Shown in pieces: positions 55,452 through 63,415 of a DNA stretch of 64,000 nt (the first letter of the stretch is position 1; each line of letters opens with the position of its first letter). The position numbers and the translations under genes are program-made. The DNA comes from Spirochaetia bacterium. GTDB lineage: Bacteria > Spirochaetota > Leptospiria > Leptospirales > Leptonemataceae. The stretch covers positions 62,001 to 126,000 of the forward strand of contig VFLI01000016.1 of NCBI GenBank assembly GCA_009885105.1, given 5' to 3'. A model generated the notes under the pieces. The model searched no databases. It saw only the letters and a program-made list of their open reading frames with translations, and had not been told where the DNA came from.

Positions 55452-56540
55452 CTAATTCACCGGGGCCGTGCTCCAGATACCCCAGTTAGACGTATTATCA
55501 CTCAGCTTCGTTATTGTAAAATCAATAAGGGATTGAACATGTGGCCTGCCGTCTCGAAAAAAGAAAAGTTTACGACCATCCGGCGTCGGCATACTCATAA
55601 TGTCCTCTGTCGAGCCTTGAGTCAATTTTGTCATCAAACTGCCGTCCGGTCGCATACGATAGATTTTATAGACTCCCGTTCTACTGCTATGAAAGTAAAC
55701 AAGATTATCTTTACCAGAACGGGGAAAGTATTCAAAAATAGATCCGGATACAATGTCTGTAAGATTCAAGCGGTCACTGCCATCAAGTGCAATAGAATGA
55801 ATTTCACTGCGGATCCCAGTACTGAAGTGAAAAAGTACGCGGTCCCCTGATGAGAGGAAAACAGGCTTGGTTTCCTGATTTGCCAAAGATGTGAGCTGGA
55901 TTTGATTGGATCCATCATTTGCATTCATGATCCAGATATCACTATTCCCCGACCGCGCGGATGCAAATACGATACGCGCGCCGTCGGGTGACCATTGTGG
56001 AAAACTATCGTTGGTTGAAACAGTAAGGCGACGTCGATCGCTGCCATCGGCTCGACATGTGTAAATGGAATCCTGCCCGCCATCAATCGCTGAAGTATTG
56101 AAGGCAATGCGTGTGCCATCGGGCGACCAGGAGATGTCTTCATCCGAACCACCCTCGGTTGGAGTGATCTGAGTTCGCCCGGTTCCATCTGCGTTTATAA
56201 CAAATAAATACCAGAAACCCGGTGGAACAAGACTCCAATAGGCGATTTTAGTGCCGTCTGTTGAAATAGCCGGCACAACATCATCCGAATCATGGGGATC
56301 CAGCGAAACAAGTGTGCGCACTCCCGATTCAGTGACACGCCAAATTCGATACTTCCCCGAAATATCCAGCGAAGAATAAGCAATCTGATAATTCCGGCCC
56401 GGCTGATTTGCGGCCAGTATCGCCATCAGTGAAAATGCCTCCAGGTTGCCCGCTTTTTCTTCGCCCGGGAGCAGAATGCCTGTGCAGGAAAATATTAAGG
56501 TAAGGAAAATTAGCGAAATCTTATGGAGAATACCAGTCAT
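55452..56540 (-). CDS. TolB-like beta-propeller lipoprotein
   Basis: A 362-residue lipoprotein. The signal peptide ends in IFSC (Cys at about residue 19), a spirochaete-type lipobox. The mature part has about six WD40-like PD40 blades: DISWSPDGTRIAFNTS, FPQWSPDGARIVFASA, SGNSDIWIMNANDGSNQ and KPVFLSSGDRVLFHFS. This is the TolB propeller without its N-terminal domain. The ATG at 56540 has a good ribosome site (GGAGG). A strong promoter and a palindrome lie upstream. Confidence 0.85.
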   Translation of the reverse strand: MTGILHKISLIFLTLIFSCTGILLPGEEKAGNLEAFSLMAILAANQPGRNYQIAYSSLDISGKYRIWRVTESGVRTLVSLDPHDSDDVVPAISTDGTKIAYWSLVPPGFWYLFVINADGTGRTQITPTEGGSDEDISWSPDGTRIAFNTSAIDGGQDSIYTCRADGSDRRRLTVSTNDSFPQWSPDGARIVFASARSGNSDIWIMNANDGSNQIQLTSLANQETKPVFLSSGDRVLFHFSTGIRSEIHSIALDGSDRLNLTDIVSGSIFEYFPRSGKDNLVYFHSSRTGVYKIYRMRPDGSLMTKLTQGSTEDIMSMPTPDGRKLFFFRDGRPHVQSLIDFTITKLSDNTSNWGIWSTAPVN

Positions 56541-56557
56541 TGAAAACCTCCATACCA

Positions 56558-56576
56558 CTTTAGAATGACTCTAAAG
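56558..56576. promoter_or_regulatory. Palindrome in the leader of the propeller lipoprotein
   Basis: CTTTAGA-ATGAC-TCTAAAG has perfect 7-base arms and a 5-base centre. It lies 18 bases upstream of the ATG, close to the ribosome site, so it may be an operator or a small hairpin that affects translation. Confidence 0.5.
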
Positions 56577-56629
56577 TATAATAAACTTGAATATACGCAT
56601 TGTTTATATTTATTATATCCGGCCCGGCC

Positions 56630-56658
56630 AGATTAAACAGAATACTAAAATCTGTCAA
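56630..56658 (-). promoter_or_regulatory. Consensus sigma-70-type promoter for the propeller lipoprotein
   Basis: On the minus strand TTGACA (56658-56653) is followed after 17 bases by TAATCT (56635-56630). This gives an untranslated leader of about 80 bases that includes the palindrome at 56558. Confidence 0.6.
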
Positions 56659-56767
56659 CAATCATTTTTGTGCGCGGATTGTTTTTGCTCGAACCTATTT
56701 TGCCCGCGCTCTGCGAAGATGTGATACAATCAAAGAAATTCCAACAGAATGAGCAGGATGCATGAAC

Positions 56768-56794
56768 GACCCCCCGTGCCTCTGCGGTGAATCT
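56768..56794. repeat. Possible fragment of a dispersed repeat
   Basis: CCCCCCGTGCCTCTGCGGTG reads on the other strand as CACCGCAGAGGCACGGGG, related to the CACGGAG-type repeats at 54434 and 54560. The rest of 56577-56851 holds AT-rich sequence, the promoter at 56630, and no gene. Confidence 0.35.
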
Positions 56795-56851
56795 GAAAAA
56801 CTGGTAATATTTATGAATTGACAAAATGCTGGAAATTATTAAAGCCACTGT

Positions 56852-57238
56852 ATGGGCCGAATCGTTGCACAGGTTCATATCTCGAATTATCTGGACCCTG
56901 AAAAAAAACTGGAATGCGCCGCTCTCGTAGATACGGGAGCATCGCATATTGTTCTGCCGCTTGCCTGGCGTGATAAATTGGGGGTTCTGCCTGAAAAAAA
57001 TAAAGTCAGCATTGCTCTGGCCAATCAGCAAACTACGGAAGCTGAAATTTGTGGTCCTGTCAGATTGCAAATAGAGGGCTTTCGTGCGATATCAACAGAA
57101 GTCCTATTCATTGAAATGAAATCTGAAAACGGGGGGTATGAACCTCTTCTCGGATACATTCCACTGGAACAGAGCCAGGCGGCTGTGGACATGCTGGGGC
57201 ATCGGCTAGTGCACGTTAAAAGCCTCGATTTGAAATAA
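56852..57238 (+). CDS. Clan AA aspartic protease-like protein
   Basis: A 128-residue protein with the single-domain retropepsin-like fold. The active-site motif is CAALVDTGASHIVLP, and the flap/second-strand region reads PLLGYIPLEQSQAAVD. Such small proteins form dimers with one Asp from each subunit. Length matches bacterial clan AA members, whose substrates are mostly unknown. It starts a cluster with the nucleotidyltransferase-like gene 21 bases downstream. Confidence 0.8.
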   Translation: MGRIVAQVHISNYLDPEKKLECAALVDTGASHIVLPLAWRDKLGVLPEKNKVSIALANQQTTEAEICGPVRLQIEGFRAISTEVLFIEMKSENGGYEPLLGYIPLEQSQAAVDMLGHRLVHVKSLDLK

Positions 57239-57259
57239 ATCGCTTGATGACAGACGACA

Positions 57260-57796
57260 ATGAATGAAATCGGGCCCTTTGCGACAATTCTGCGCCTGCT
57301 TGATCTGGCGAAATCACAGGGATATTTTACAGACTATGTCCTGGGAGGCGGCGTGGCGACGCTCAACTATACAGAGCCGTTTTTAACGTACGATACGGGC
57401 TTTGTTGTCGACATGACGGGCAGCGCTACAATGCGGGAACTTGATGATTTCTTTGTGAAAAACGGCGCCATCCGGAACAATCGGGGCTATATTGAGATCG
57501 ATGGAATGCCATGTCAGTTTCTCTCAATCGGCGATGATCTGATTCGGGACGCTTTCACGAATCCCAATACTGTCACAGTGGGGGGCAGGCAGTTGCATAT
57601 TCTTAAAATTGAATATCTGATCGCAAATTACCTCAGGCTGATTCGGCTGCCAAAGCGCAAAAAGCGCGACACTGCCAAATTGCTGCTGCTTTTGGATCAG
57701 CCCGGGAAAATAGATTCAGTATTGCTGAGCGCTATTCTGGAAAAAAATAACCTTGGGAGTGATTACCGGAGATTCCTGGAGAGAATGGATTCATGA
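57260..57796 (+). CDS. Nucleotidyltransferase-like protein
   Basis: A 178-residue protein whose first half looks like a nucleotidyltransferase fold: YVLGGGVATLNYTEPFLTYD resembles the GG-(x)-A ... T-x-D-x-D start of AbiEii/DUF6036-type proteins. The second Asp of the metal pair is lost (TYDTGFVV), so activity is doubtful. The C-terminal half is helical (LKIEYLIANYLRLIRL). Its stop overlaps the ATG of a 59-codon gene (ATGA), so the two are translated together. A toxin-antitoxin role is possible but not shown. Confidence 0.6.
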   Translation: MNEIGPFATILRLLDLAKSQGYFTDYVLGGGVATLNYTEPFLTYDTGFVVDMTGSATMRELDDFFVKNGAIRNNRGYIEIDGMPCQFLSIGDDLIRDAFTNPNTVTVGGRQLHILKIEYLIANYLRLIRLPKRKKRDTAKLLLLLDQPGKIDSVLLSAILEKNNLGSDYRRFLERMDS

Positions 57797-57972
57797 GCCA
57801 AAATGATTTTGAAGGTATGATGGAAAAACACCGGCAGATGGCCGATCTATCATTTGAAGAAAAATTGGAAGTATTTTTAAAAATGCGCGAGGTATTTATC
57901 AACTTGAAAGAAGAGATGGGGAGAGAGTTCCGGGTTGACGCGCAAGCATCCATTGAAGTCAGGACCGATTGA
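57793..57972 (+). CDS. Small helical protein paired with the nucleotidyltransferase-like gene
   Basis: A 59-residue protein starting MSQNDFEGMMEKHRQMADLS, followed by FEEKLEVFLKMREVFINLKE. It appears all-helical and charged. The FEEKL-(x)-L-x-M pattern is like small partners found next to nucleotidyltransferase-like genes. Its ATG overlaps the upstream stop by 4 bases, which is strong evidence that it is real in spite of its size. Confidence 0.6.
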   Translation: MSQNDFEGMMEKHRQMADLSFEEKLEVFLKMREVFINLKEEMGREFRVDAQASIEVRTD

Positions 57973-58037
57973 TATCGGCCGGCCACGGCATTTCAGGCAA
58001 TCGTCCTTTCCCCCCGAATCAGTGAAAGCTCCGGCGG

Positions 58038-59462
58038 ATGTGTGCTAATTTCCTGGACATTCCCGCGTTTCCCATAAATTCTACCCCCATGGCCGCGACC
58101 AGGCAAGTCATTCCCCCGGGCTCTGTGCGAGAACTTCTCCCTCTGGCATTGCCGATTTTTCTATCGCAGACCATCGATGTGGCCATGGTTTTCTGCGACA
58201 GATTTTTTCTGGCAAAGCTGGGAAAAGAGCCGCTCGCCGCAACGCTGACGGGCGGGATTCTGACGTATCTGCTGAGCACTTTGATGATCGGCATACTCGG
58301 TCAGCTGTCGCCGCTCATTTCGCAGTATCGCGGCGCAGGCCAGAGTGAGCGCTGCGTGCATGTTGTGCACCAGGGGTGGATAATCTCGGTTCTGGCGCCT
58401 CCGTTTCTTCTGGCTGCCGCGTTTGCATTCAGCCCGCTGCTCTTTTCTTTTTTCGGGCATGAACAGACTCTGTCTCAAAACGAATCGAGCTATTTTCGGA
58501 TTCTGAGCCTGACTGTTATCACCACCTCACTGCGGCAGGTGTTTATCAGTTTTTTTGTTGCTATTGGAAAAAGCGTGATGGTTACAATCGCTTCGCTCAG
58601 CGCCGTCGTTTTGAATTTACCACTGGCATACGCCATGATTTTTGGATCCTGGGGATTCCCCCGGCTGGGAATCGAAGGGGCGGCCCTGGCAACGGTGATC
58701 GCCAGCATTCTGCCGATTGTGATTTTACTCTGCGCTTTCTTCGCACGCGGTATTCGTCTCGAATATAAGACCACGCAGCGAATCGCGCTGGATACGGATC
58801 TCTTAAAAAGGATTGTCCGCTACGGTCTGCCCGGCGGCCTGGAATTGCTTGTGAATGTGGCCGGATTTTTATTTTTCACGATGGTGATGTACTCGTATTC
58901 CAGCGATGTGGCGGCGGCGACAACGATCGTGCTCAACTGGGACATGGTATCCTTTATGCCTCTGATGGGAATCAGTCAGGCCGTGGGCGCGCTCGTTGGA
59001 AAATATCTGGGCAGCCGGCAGAAAGAATTTGCGCTGCGCTCTGCCTGGTCGAGTCTGAAGCTCGGCTGGCTGTATTCGAGTCTGATCACAGCCCTGTATT
59101 TTATTTTCACAGATTTTTTGATCCATCTTTTTGCCTCGGGCGATGTGCCGGGATATGCAGGAGTGTATCCGTACGCCTCCTTGATGCTCAAAATTTCCTG
59201 CCTGTATTTTCTTTTTGACTCAACGTACACAATACTCGGGGGTATTCTGAAAGGTTCGGGCGATACGATATGGACAATGCTGGTGTCCAACTCAGTGATG
59301 TGGAGCGGCGCGCTTTTCGTGTACTTTGCCAAAAAGCAGCTGGGCCTGACGCCCATCGCTGCCTGGATTGTTCTCACAGTGCTTGTGTTCAGCCTGGGTC
59401 TGATGTACAGCGTGCGATTCTTTCAGAAGAAATGGCTGGACAGACTGATGATATCCGACTGA
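58038..59462 (+). CDS. MATE-family efflux protein
   Basis: A 474-residue inner-membrane multidrug/toxin exporter with 12 hydrophobic helices in two similar halves. The first half opens with LPLALPIFLSQTIDVAMVFCDRFFLAKLG and has QLSPLISQYRGAG. The second half has YGLPGGLELLVNVAGFLFF and GISQAVGALVGKYLG. Such pumps use Na+ or H+ gradients. The start may instead be ATG 58089, which removes 17 residues of poor fit. It converges with the TPM-domain gene. Confidence 0.9.
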   Translation: MCANFLDIPAFPINSTPMAATRQVIPPGSVRELLPLALPIFLSQTIDVAMVFCDRFFLAKLGKEPLAATLTGGILTYLLSTLMIGILGQLSPLISQYRGAGQSERCVHVVHQGWIISVLAPPFLLAAAFAFSPLLFSFFGHEQTLSQNESSYFRILSLTVITTSLRQVFISFFVAIGKSVMVTIASLSAVVLNLPLAYAMIFGSWGFPRLGIEGAALATVIASILPIVILLCAFFARGIRLEYKTTQRIALDTDLLKRIVRYGLPGGLELLVNVAGFLFFTMVMYSYSSDVAAATTIVLNWDMVSFMPLMGISQAVGALVGKYLGSRQKEFALRSAWSSLKLGWLYSSLITALYFIFTDFLIHLFASGDVPGYAGVYPYASLMLKISCLYFLFDSTYTILGGILKGSGDTIWTMLVSNSVMWSGALFVYFAKKQLGLTPIAAWIVLTVLVFSLGLMYSVRFFQKKWLDRLMISD

Positions 59463-59507
59463 AGTCGATCCGAAATTTACGCCATCGTCGTTAAGAATCC
59501 CCGTCGA

Positions 59508-60419
59508 CTAAAAATCTCCGCCGCCAAAATCGCCCCCGCCGGAATCGCCGCCGCTGTCCCCGCCACCGTCCCAGCCGCCGGAGTCTCCGGAATAGTTTGT
59601 TCCGTCATCCCGGTTCGACCAGGAATCCGAATCATTACCGACCGATGAATCCGAATGCGATGCGGCAGAAAGTCCGCTGTCGTGTCCGGTCATTCTATCA
59701 TAAATCCAGCTTCCCGCCATCGCGCCGAACACGCCGCCCAGTATGCTTCCGAATATTCCAGATCCGCCGCCCATCATGCCTCCCTGGTTCATCATACCGC
59801 CCTGGCCCGGCTGCATTGAATTCGGATTCTGATATCCCGGCTGCGAGTTTCGATTCATTAAATTGCGAATAATTCTAAACAATATGAAACCACCAACTAC
59901 CAGGAGAACGACTGGCAGCCAGGAGGGCAGGGAACTGCCTTCGCCCAGGATGGAAGAGCCAGGACTTGCACCGGCGCCGCCGGTTTTTCCAGCCAGGAAA
60001 ACCTCTCCGGCGTAATCGACGGCCGAGATCAGACCCGAGTCGTAATTTCGTCCTTTAAATTCTCTTGAAATATTTGTTCTCAGAGCTTCGCGTTCCCGTG
60101 TTCCGAACAGCCGGCCCGTTGCGCTCCCCACTTTGATTTCAATTTTTCTTTCCTGGAGAGCTACCAGGATATAGATGCCGTTCACCGCTCTTTCTCTCGC
60201 ATTCATCAGAGCCAGATCGGAGGCATTTTTACCGCCAAGATTCTCCACTGTTTCAAAGATGAAATCCTTGCCGGTTTTCTGTTTTATTTCCGTAATTTTA
60301 GCATCAGCGGTTTGAATCGTATCCGGACTGAATATTTTTGCGCGGTCTATCACTTCTCCCTGAACGGAAGTGAATAGAAAAATCAAAATAAAAGGGAATA
60401 ACAAAAAGGATTTTCTCAT
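59508..60419 (-). CDS. TPM-domain membrane protein
   Basis: A 303-residue envelope protein. A signal peptide (residues 1-22) leads to a TPM (TLP18.3/Psb32/MOLO-1) domain at about 24-140, with GKDFIFETVENLGG, NGIYILVALQERKIEIKVG and FKGRNYDSGL. A membrane helix follows near 165-185. The tail is rich in Gly, Ser, Asp and Met and ends GGGDFGGGDF, the usual flexible end of these proteins. The start at 60419 is chosen because the signal peptide begins there (MRKSFLL). Function is unclear; some members are acid phosphatases or assembly factors. Confidence 0.87.
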   Translation of the reverse strand: MRKSFLLFPFILIFLFTSVQGEVIDRAKIFSPDTIQTADAKITEIKQKTGKDFIFETVENLGGKNASDLALMNARERAVNGIYILVALQERKIEIKVGSATGRLFGTREREALRTNISREFKGRNYDSGLISAVDYAGEVFLAGKTGGAGASPGSSILGEGSSLPSWLPVVLLVVGGFILFRIIRNLMNRNSQPGYQNPNSMQPGQGGMMNQGGMMGGGSGIFGSILGGVFGAMAGSWIYDRMTGHDSGLSAASHSDSSVGNDSDSWSNRDDGTNYSGDSGGWDGGGDSGGDSGGGDFGGGDF

Positions 60420-60580
60420 GGGTACAATATAATTCATTCTATTCCGGGAGTCGAGCATTTGCAGTGCGGAGTTGGGATGTAAAAAGACAGGAAATCCTCC
60501 CGGCCAAAAAGAAGCTTTTTACAGGCGAATCCACTTCAATTCTGGTTGACGGCCTTTGAATCGTGGCTCAGTCTGCATGA

Positions 60581-62998
60581 ATGGATTCCAGACATACACA
60601 GTCCCGTCGTTTTCATCCCTCAATTCTCGCAGTCCTGATCCTGTTGCTGTTTCGTCCCGATCTGCCTCAGGCGCAGGAAAACGATCAGGCGGACGTCCCG
60701 CCGGGATGCCTGGACGGTTCGTTCAAATGCGGGCTTGTCTTTGATTCGCCGGCGGAACTGGCCAGCATACCTCAGGATGAGGCGAACTTTGTGCGCCACC
60801 GCGGACTGCCTGCGCGGATCGATCTGAGCGCCGATTTTCCACCGGTGGGCCGCCAGGGACGGCAGGGCAGTTGTGTTGCCTGGTCGACCACGTATGAAGT
60901 GAAATCGTACCTGGAAAAAGTTACGCGCCGCTGGAATTACGACGCCGGTCCCGCCGCCGGCCGCTGCAATGGCACAGCATCTCACGTTTTTTCGCCTGCC
61001 TGGACGTACAATCAGATCAATGGAGGCCGGGATGCCGGCTCGTCGATTAACGGAGCATTCGATCTTATGATCCGCAAGGGCGCCGCTCCTTGCAGCAGCA
61101 TGCCGTACAACGATCAGGATTACCGCACGCAGCCGAATCCCAACGCGCTGATGACCGCCAGGAATTATCGCTCGGATCGTATGACCGGCATCGACTGCCG
61201 CAATCCCGATGCGGTAAAAGCAATTTTGAGCACGGGCCTGCCGCTGGTCGGCGGATTTCATGTCACAGCAGCCCTGCGCGGAGTGGGCAGCGGCGTTATC
61301 GATACTTTTGACGGCAATGTGACGGGAGGCCATGCCATGGCGATCGTGGGATACGACGATTCCATTCGGTCGCCGAGCGGGATGGTCGGCGCATTCAAAC
61401 TTATGAATTCCTGGGGCGAGGGCTGGGGAATCCGCGGATTCGGCTGGATCGCTTACGGAGCCATGCCGCAGTTCTGCAAATATTCTATGGTCATGTATCT
61501 GAGCGCTCAGCCGACACCGCCGCCGGCAGATGATACTCGAGTCAGCGCGCCCCGGCAGGTGCAGGCCTCGCAGGGAAATTTTGCGGACAGGATCACTGTC
61601 ACCTGGAGTGATGTCCCGCAGGCCACGGCGTATCAGCTTCAGCGTCAGAATCCGGGAGAATCGTCTTTCATCGATCTTGCTTTTTCTCAGCGAGCGTCCT
61701 TCGATGATTCATCGGTTCGGCCGAATGCGGCATACCGCTACCGCATCGTGACTCTGATCGACAATCGTAAATCCGATCCCGAAGATTCGCCGGTCGCAGA
61801 AGGATTTTCCAGAAGCCAGCCCGCAGCGCCGCCGAGCGCCGTAACGGGACTATCGGCAAGATTGGCCGCGGATAACAGTGTCACTCTTTCCTGGACGCCT
61901 GCTTCCGCTGCTCAGTCATACAGAGTCTACCGCAGAGCTGCCAGTCTGGAGACCTTCACATCCCAGACCGCCGGTTATGTCGATCGCCAGCCCCCTTCCG
62001 GTTCTGTGCACTACAGCGTCCGCGGCGTCAACGCCAGCGGCGAAGGCGATACCGGAGAAGTGGTTTCCGTGAATGTTCCAGGCGGCGGCGCTTCGCCGGA
62101 CCGCATTTCAGGATTTGTGGCAACGCGGGGGACATTTCGCGATAAGGTTCATCTGAACTGGCAGGCGGCTTCAGGCGCGAATTCATACTATCTGGTGCGA
62201 TACGACTATGAAACAAAAACCTGGGATCGCATAGGCGCCGTCAATGCGACTGTCTATGATGACACGGCGGAAAAAATAAAACAGGGAAAATGGTATGCCT
62301 ACAGACTGCTGGCTTCCAACTCCTCCGGTTTCGGTCCGTGGTCGGACGTGCAGTACGGCCGCGCGGAGCCGACTCTGGCCCGCGCCGGATCTCGCACACC
62401 GCCGCCGGAAAACTTCAGAGGAAATATAAATCCAGTAGCCGGCAGAATCGAGCTTTCCTGGGATGCGGTGCCTGGCGCCGTTGAATATTATATTTTCAGG
62501 AAAAAATCGGACGATGCTGATTTTGCCTTCCTGGAAAAAACAAGATCCCGGAATTTTCTGGCGGCGCTGCCGGAAAAAAATACTCTGTACTACTTTGCGG
62601 TCCGGGCCTGGTCCGATGCCGGCGTTGAGTCTGAAAATTCACGGCCTGTCGCGGGATTTATCAACGAGCTGCCTCCCGCAGTGCAGAGCCGTCTGCCGGC
62701 TGATTCCGGATTGTCGGATCTTGCAGGCGTCTGGATCGGCGAGGATCTGCAGGATTTTACACTGCGCAGAATCCGTGTGACGGTGAGCGTTACGGGAAAT
62801 ATTTTCAGCGCAGAAATTCAGAACAACGGACGCACGGTCGGAACAGCTCGCGGAACCTACGCGCAGACTGGTTCCATGCTTGTCGACGGCGGATTTCGGC
62901 TGACGCGGCTCGGCGATGGAAGACTGGTGAAAATCCGAATCAACGACAGACGATTTCTTCCGGTGGAGCTGGAGATTGTTGCGCAGCATCCGCAGTGA
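60581..62998 (+). CDS. Secreted papain-like cysteine protease with fibronectin III-like domains
   Basis: An 805-residue exported protease of family C1. A signal peptide (about residues 1-32) precedes a short propart. The catalytic residues are Gln92 (GRQGRQGSC region), Cys98 (GSCVAWSTTYE), His251 (GGHAMAIVGYDD) and Asn276 (NSWGEGWG). Residues about 310-770 contain four fibronectin III-like segments, with recurrent motifs such as ITVTWSDVPQATAYQLQR, VTLSWTPASAAQSYRVYR, VHLNWQAASGANSYYLVR and IELSWDAVPGAVEYYIFR. Such tails bind carbohydrate or protein at the surface. A lipoprotein with cystatin-like motifs follows 28 bases later. Confidence 0.9.
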   Translation: MDSRHTQSRRFHPSILAVLILLLFRPDLPQAQENDQADVPPGCLDGSFKCGLVFDSPAELASIPQDEANFVRHRGLPARIDLSADFPPVGRQGRQGSCVAWSTTYEVKSYLEKVTRRWNYDAGPAAGRCNGTASHVFSPAWTYNQINGGRDAGSSINGAFDLMIRKGAAPCSSMPYNDQDYRTQPNPNALMTARNYRSDRMTGIDCRNPDAVKAILSTGLPLVGGFHVTAALRGVGSGVIDTFDGNVTGGHAMAIVGYDDSIRSPSGMVGAFKLMNSWGEGWGIRGFGWIAYGAMPQFCKYSMVMYLSAQPTPPPADDTRVSAPRQVQASQGNFADRITVTWSDVPQATAYQLQRQNPGESSFIDLAFSQRASFDDSSVRPNAAYRYRIVTLIDNRKSDPEDSPVAEGFSRSQPAAPPSAVTGLSARLAADNSVTLSWTPASAAQSYRVYRRAASLETFTSQTAGYVDRQPPSGSVHYSVRGVNASGEGDTGEVVSVNVPGGGASPDRISGFVATRGTFRDKVHLNWQAASGANSYYLVRYDYETKTWDRIGAVNATVYDDTAEKIKQGKWYAYRLLASNSSGFGPWSDVQYGRAEPTLARAGSRTPPPENFRGNINPVAGRIELSWDAVPGAVEYYIFRKKSDDADFAFLEKTRSRNFLAALPEKNTLYYFAVRAWSDAGVESENSRPVAGFINELPPAVQSRLPADSGLSDLAGVWIGEDLQDFTLRRIRVTVSVTGNIFSAEIQNNGRTVGTARGTYAQTGSMLVDGGFRLTRLGDGRLVKIRINDRRFLPVELEIVAQHPQ

Positions 62999-63026
62999 GC
63001 ACAGTCGAGGAGAGCGGAGAATAAAT

Positions 63027-63380
63027 ATGAAAAAATATATAATAAAAATAAGTATAATAATAATTGCAATATCCGCTGTGTCGTGCAAGACACAGAAAAG
63101 TGACTGCGCGGATCCGGACTGCATTCTTGGCGGTTTTCATACTCAGAATGTCAGCGAAATTGTGATACAGAAAGCGTTCGCTTTCTTTAAGAATGAAATG
63201 GCAAAAAGACAGCCGGAAATTTCAGATCTATCGCTGGAGAGGGCCGCCACGCAGGTGATTGAAGGCACAAGAATCGCTCTGGTCTGCGCCTATCAAAAAA
63301 AAGACTCGAAGGGTCGACTGACGGGATTTGTTATCGAGGAATTGAACGGAAATCTTGTTTTTGAACGAGTTGAGTTTTAA
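63027..63380 (+). CDS. Cystatin-like lipoprotein
   Basis: A 117-residue lipoprotein. The signal peptide ends in AVSC (Cys20). The mature part has the layout of type 2 cystatins: Gly35-Gly36 near the start, a long helix (VSEIVIQKAFAFFKNEMAKR), then the loop Gln76-Val-Ile-Glu-Gly80 (the Q-x-V-x-G inhibitor loop with Ile for Val), and strands IALVCAYQKKD and GFVIEELNGNLVFERVEF. The second binding loop (Pro-Trp) is absent. It sits 28 bases downstream of the cysteine protease, which makes an inhibitor role plausible. The cystatin call is mine from sequence pattern only. Confidence 0.6.
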   Translation: MKKYIIKISIIIIAISAVSCKTQKSDCADPDCILGGFHTQNVSEIVIQKAFAFFKNEMAKRQPEISDLSLERAATQVIEGTRIALVCAYQKKDSKGRLTGFVIEELNGNLVFERVEF

Positions 63381-63415
63381 TTCGTTTGTATTTTTTAAAA
63401 TCTATGCGGTGTGGC

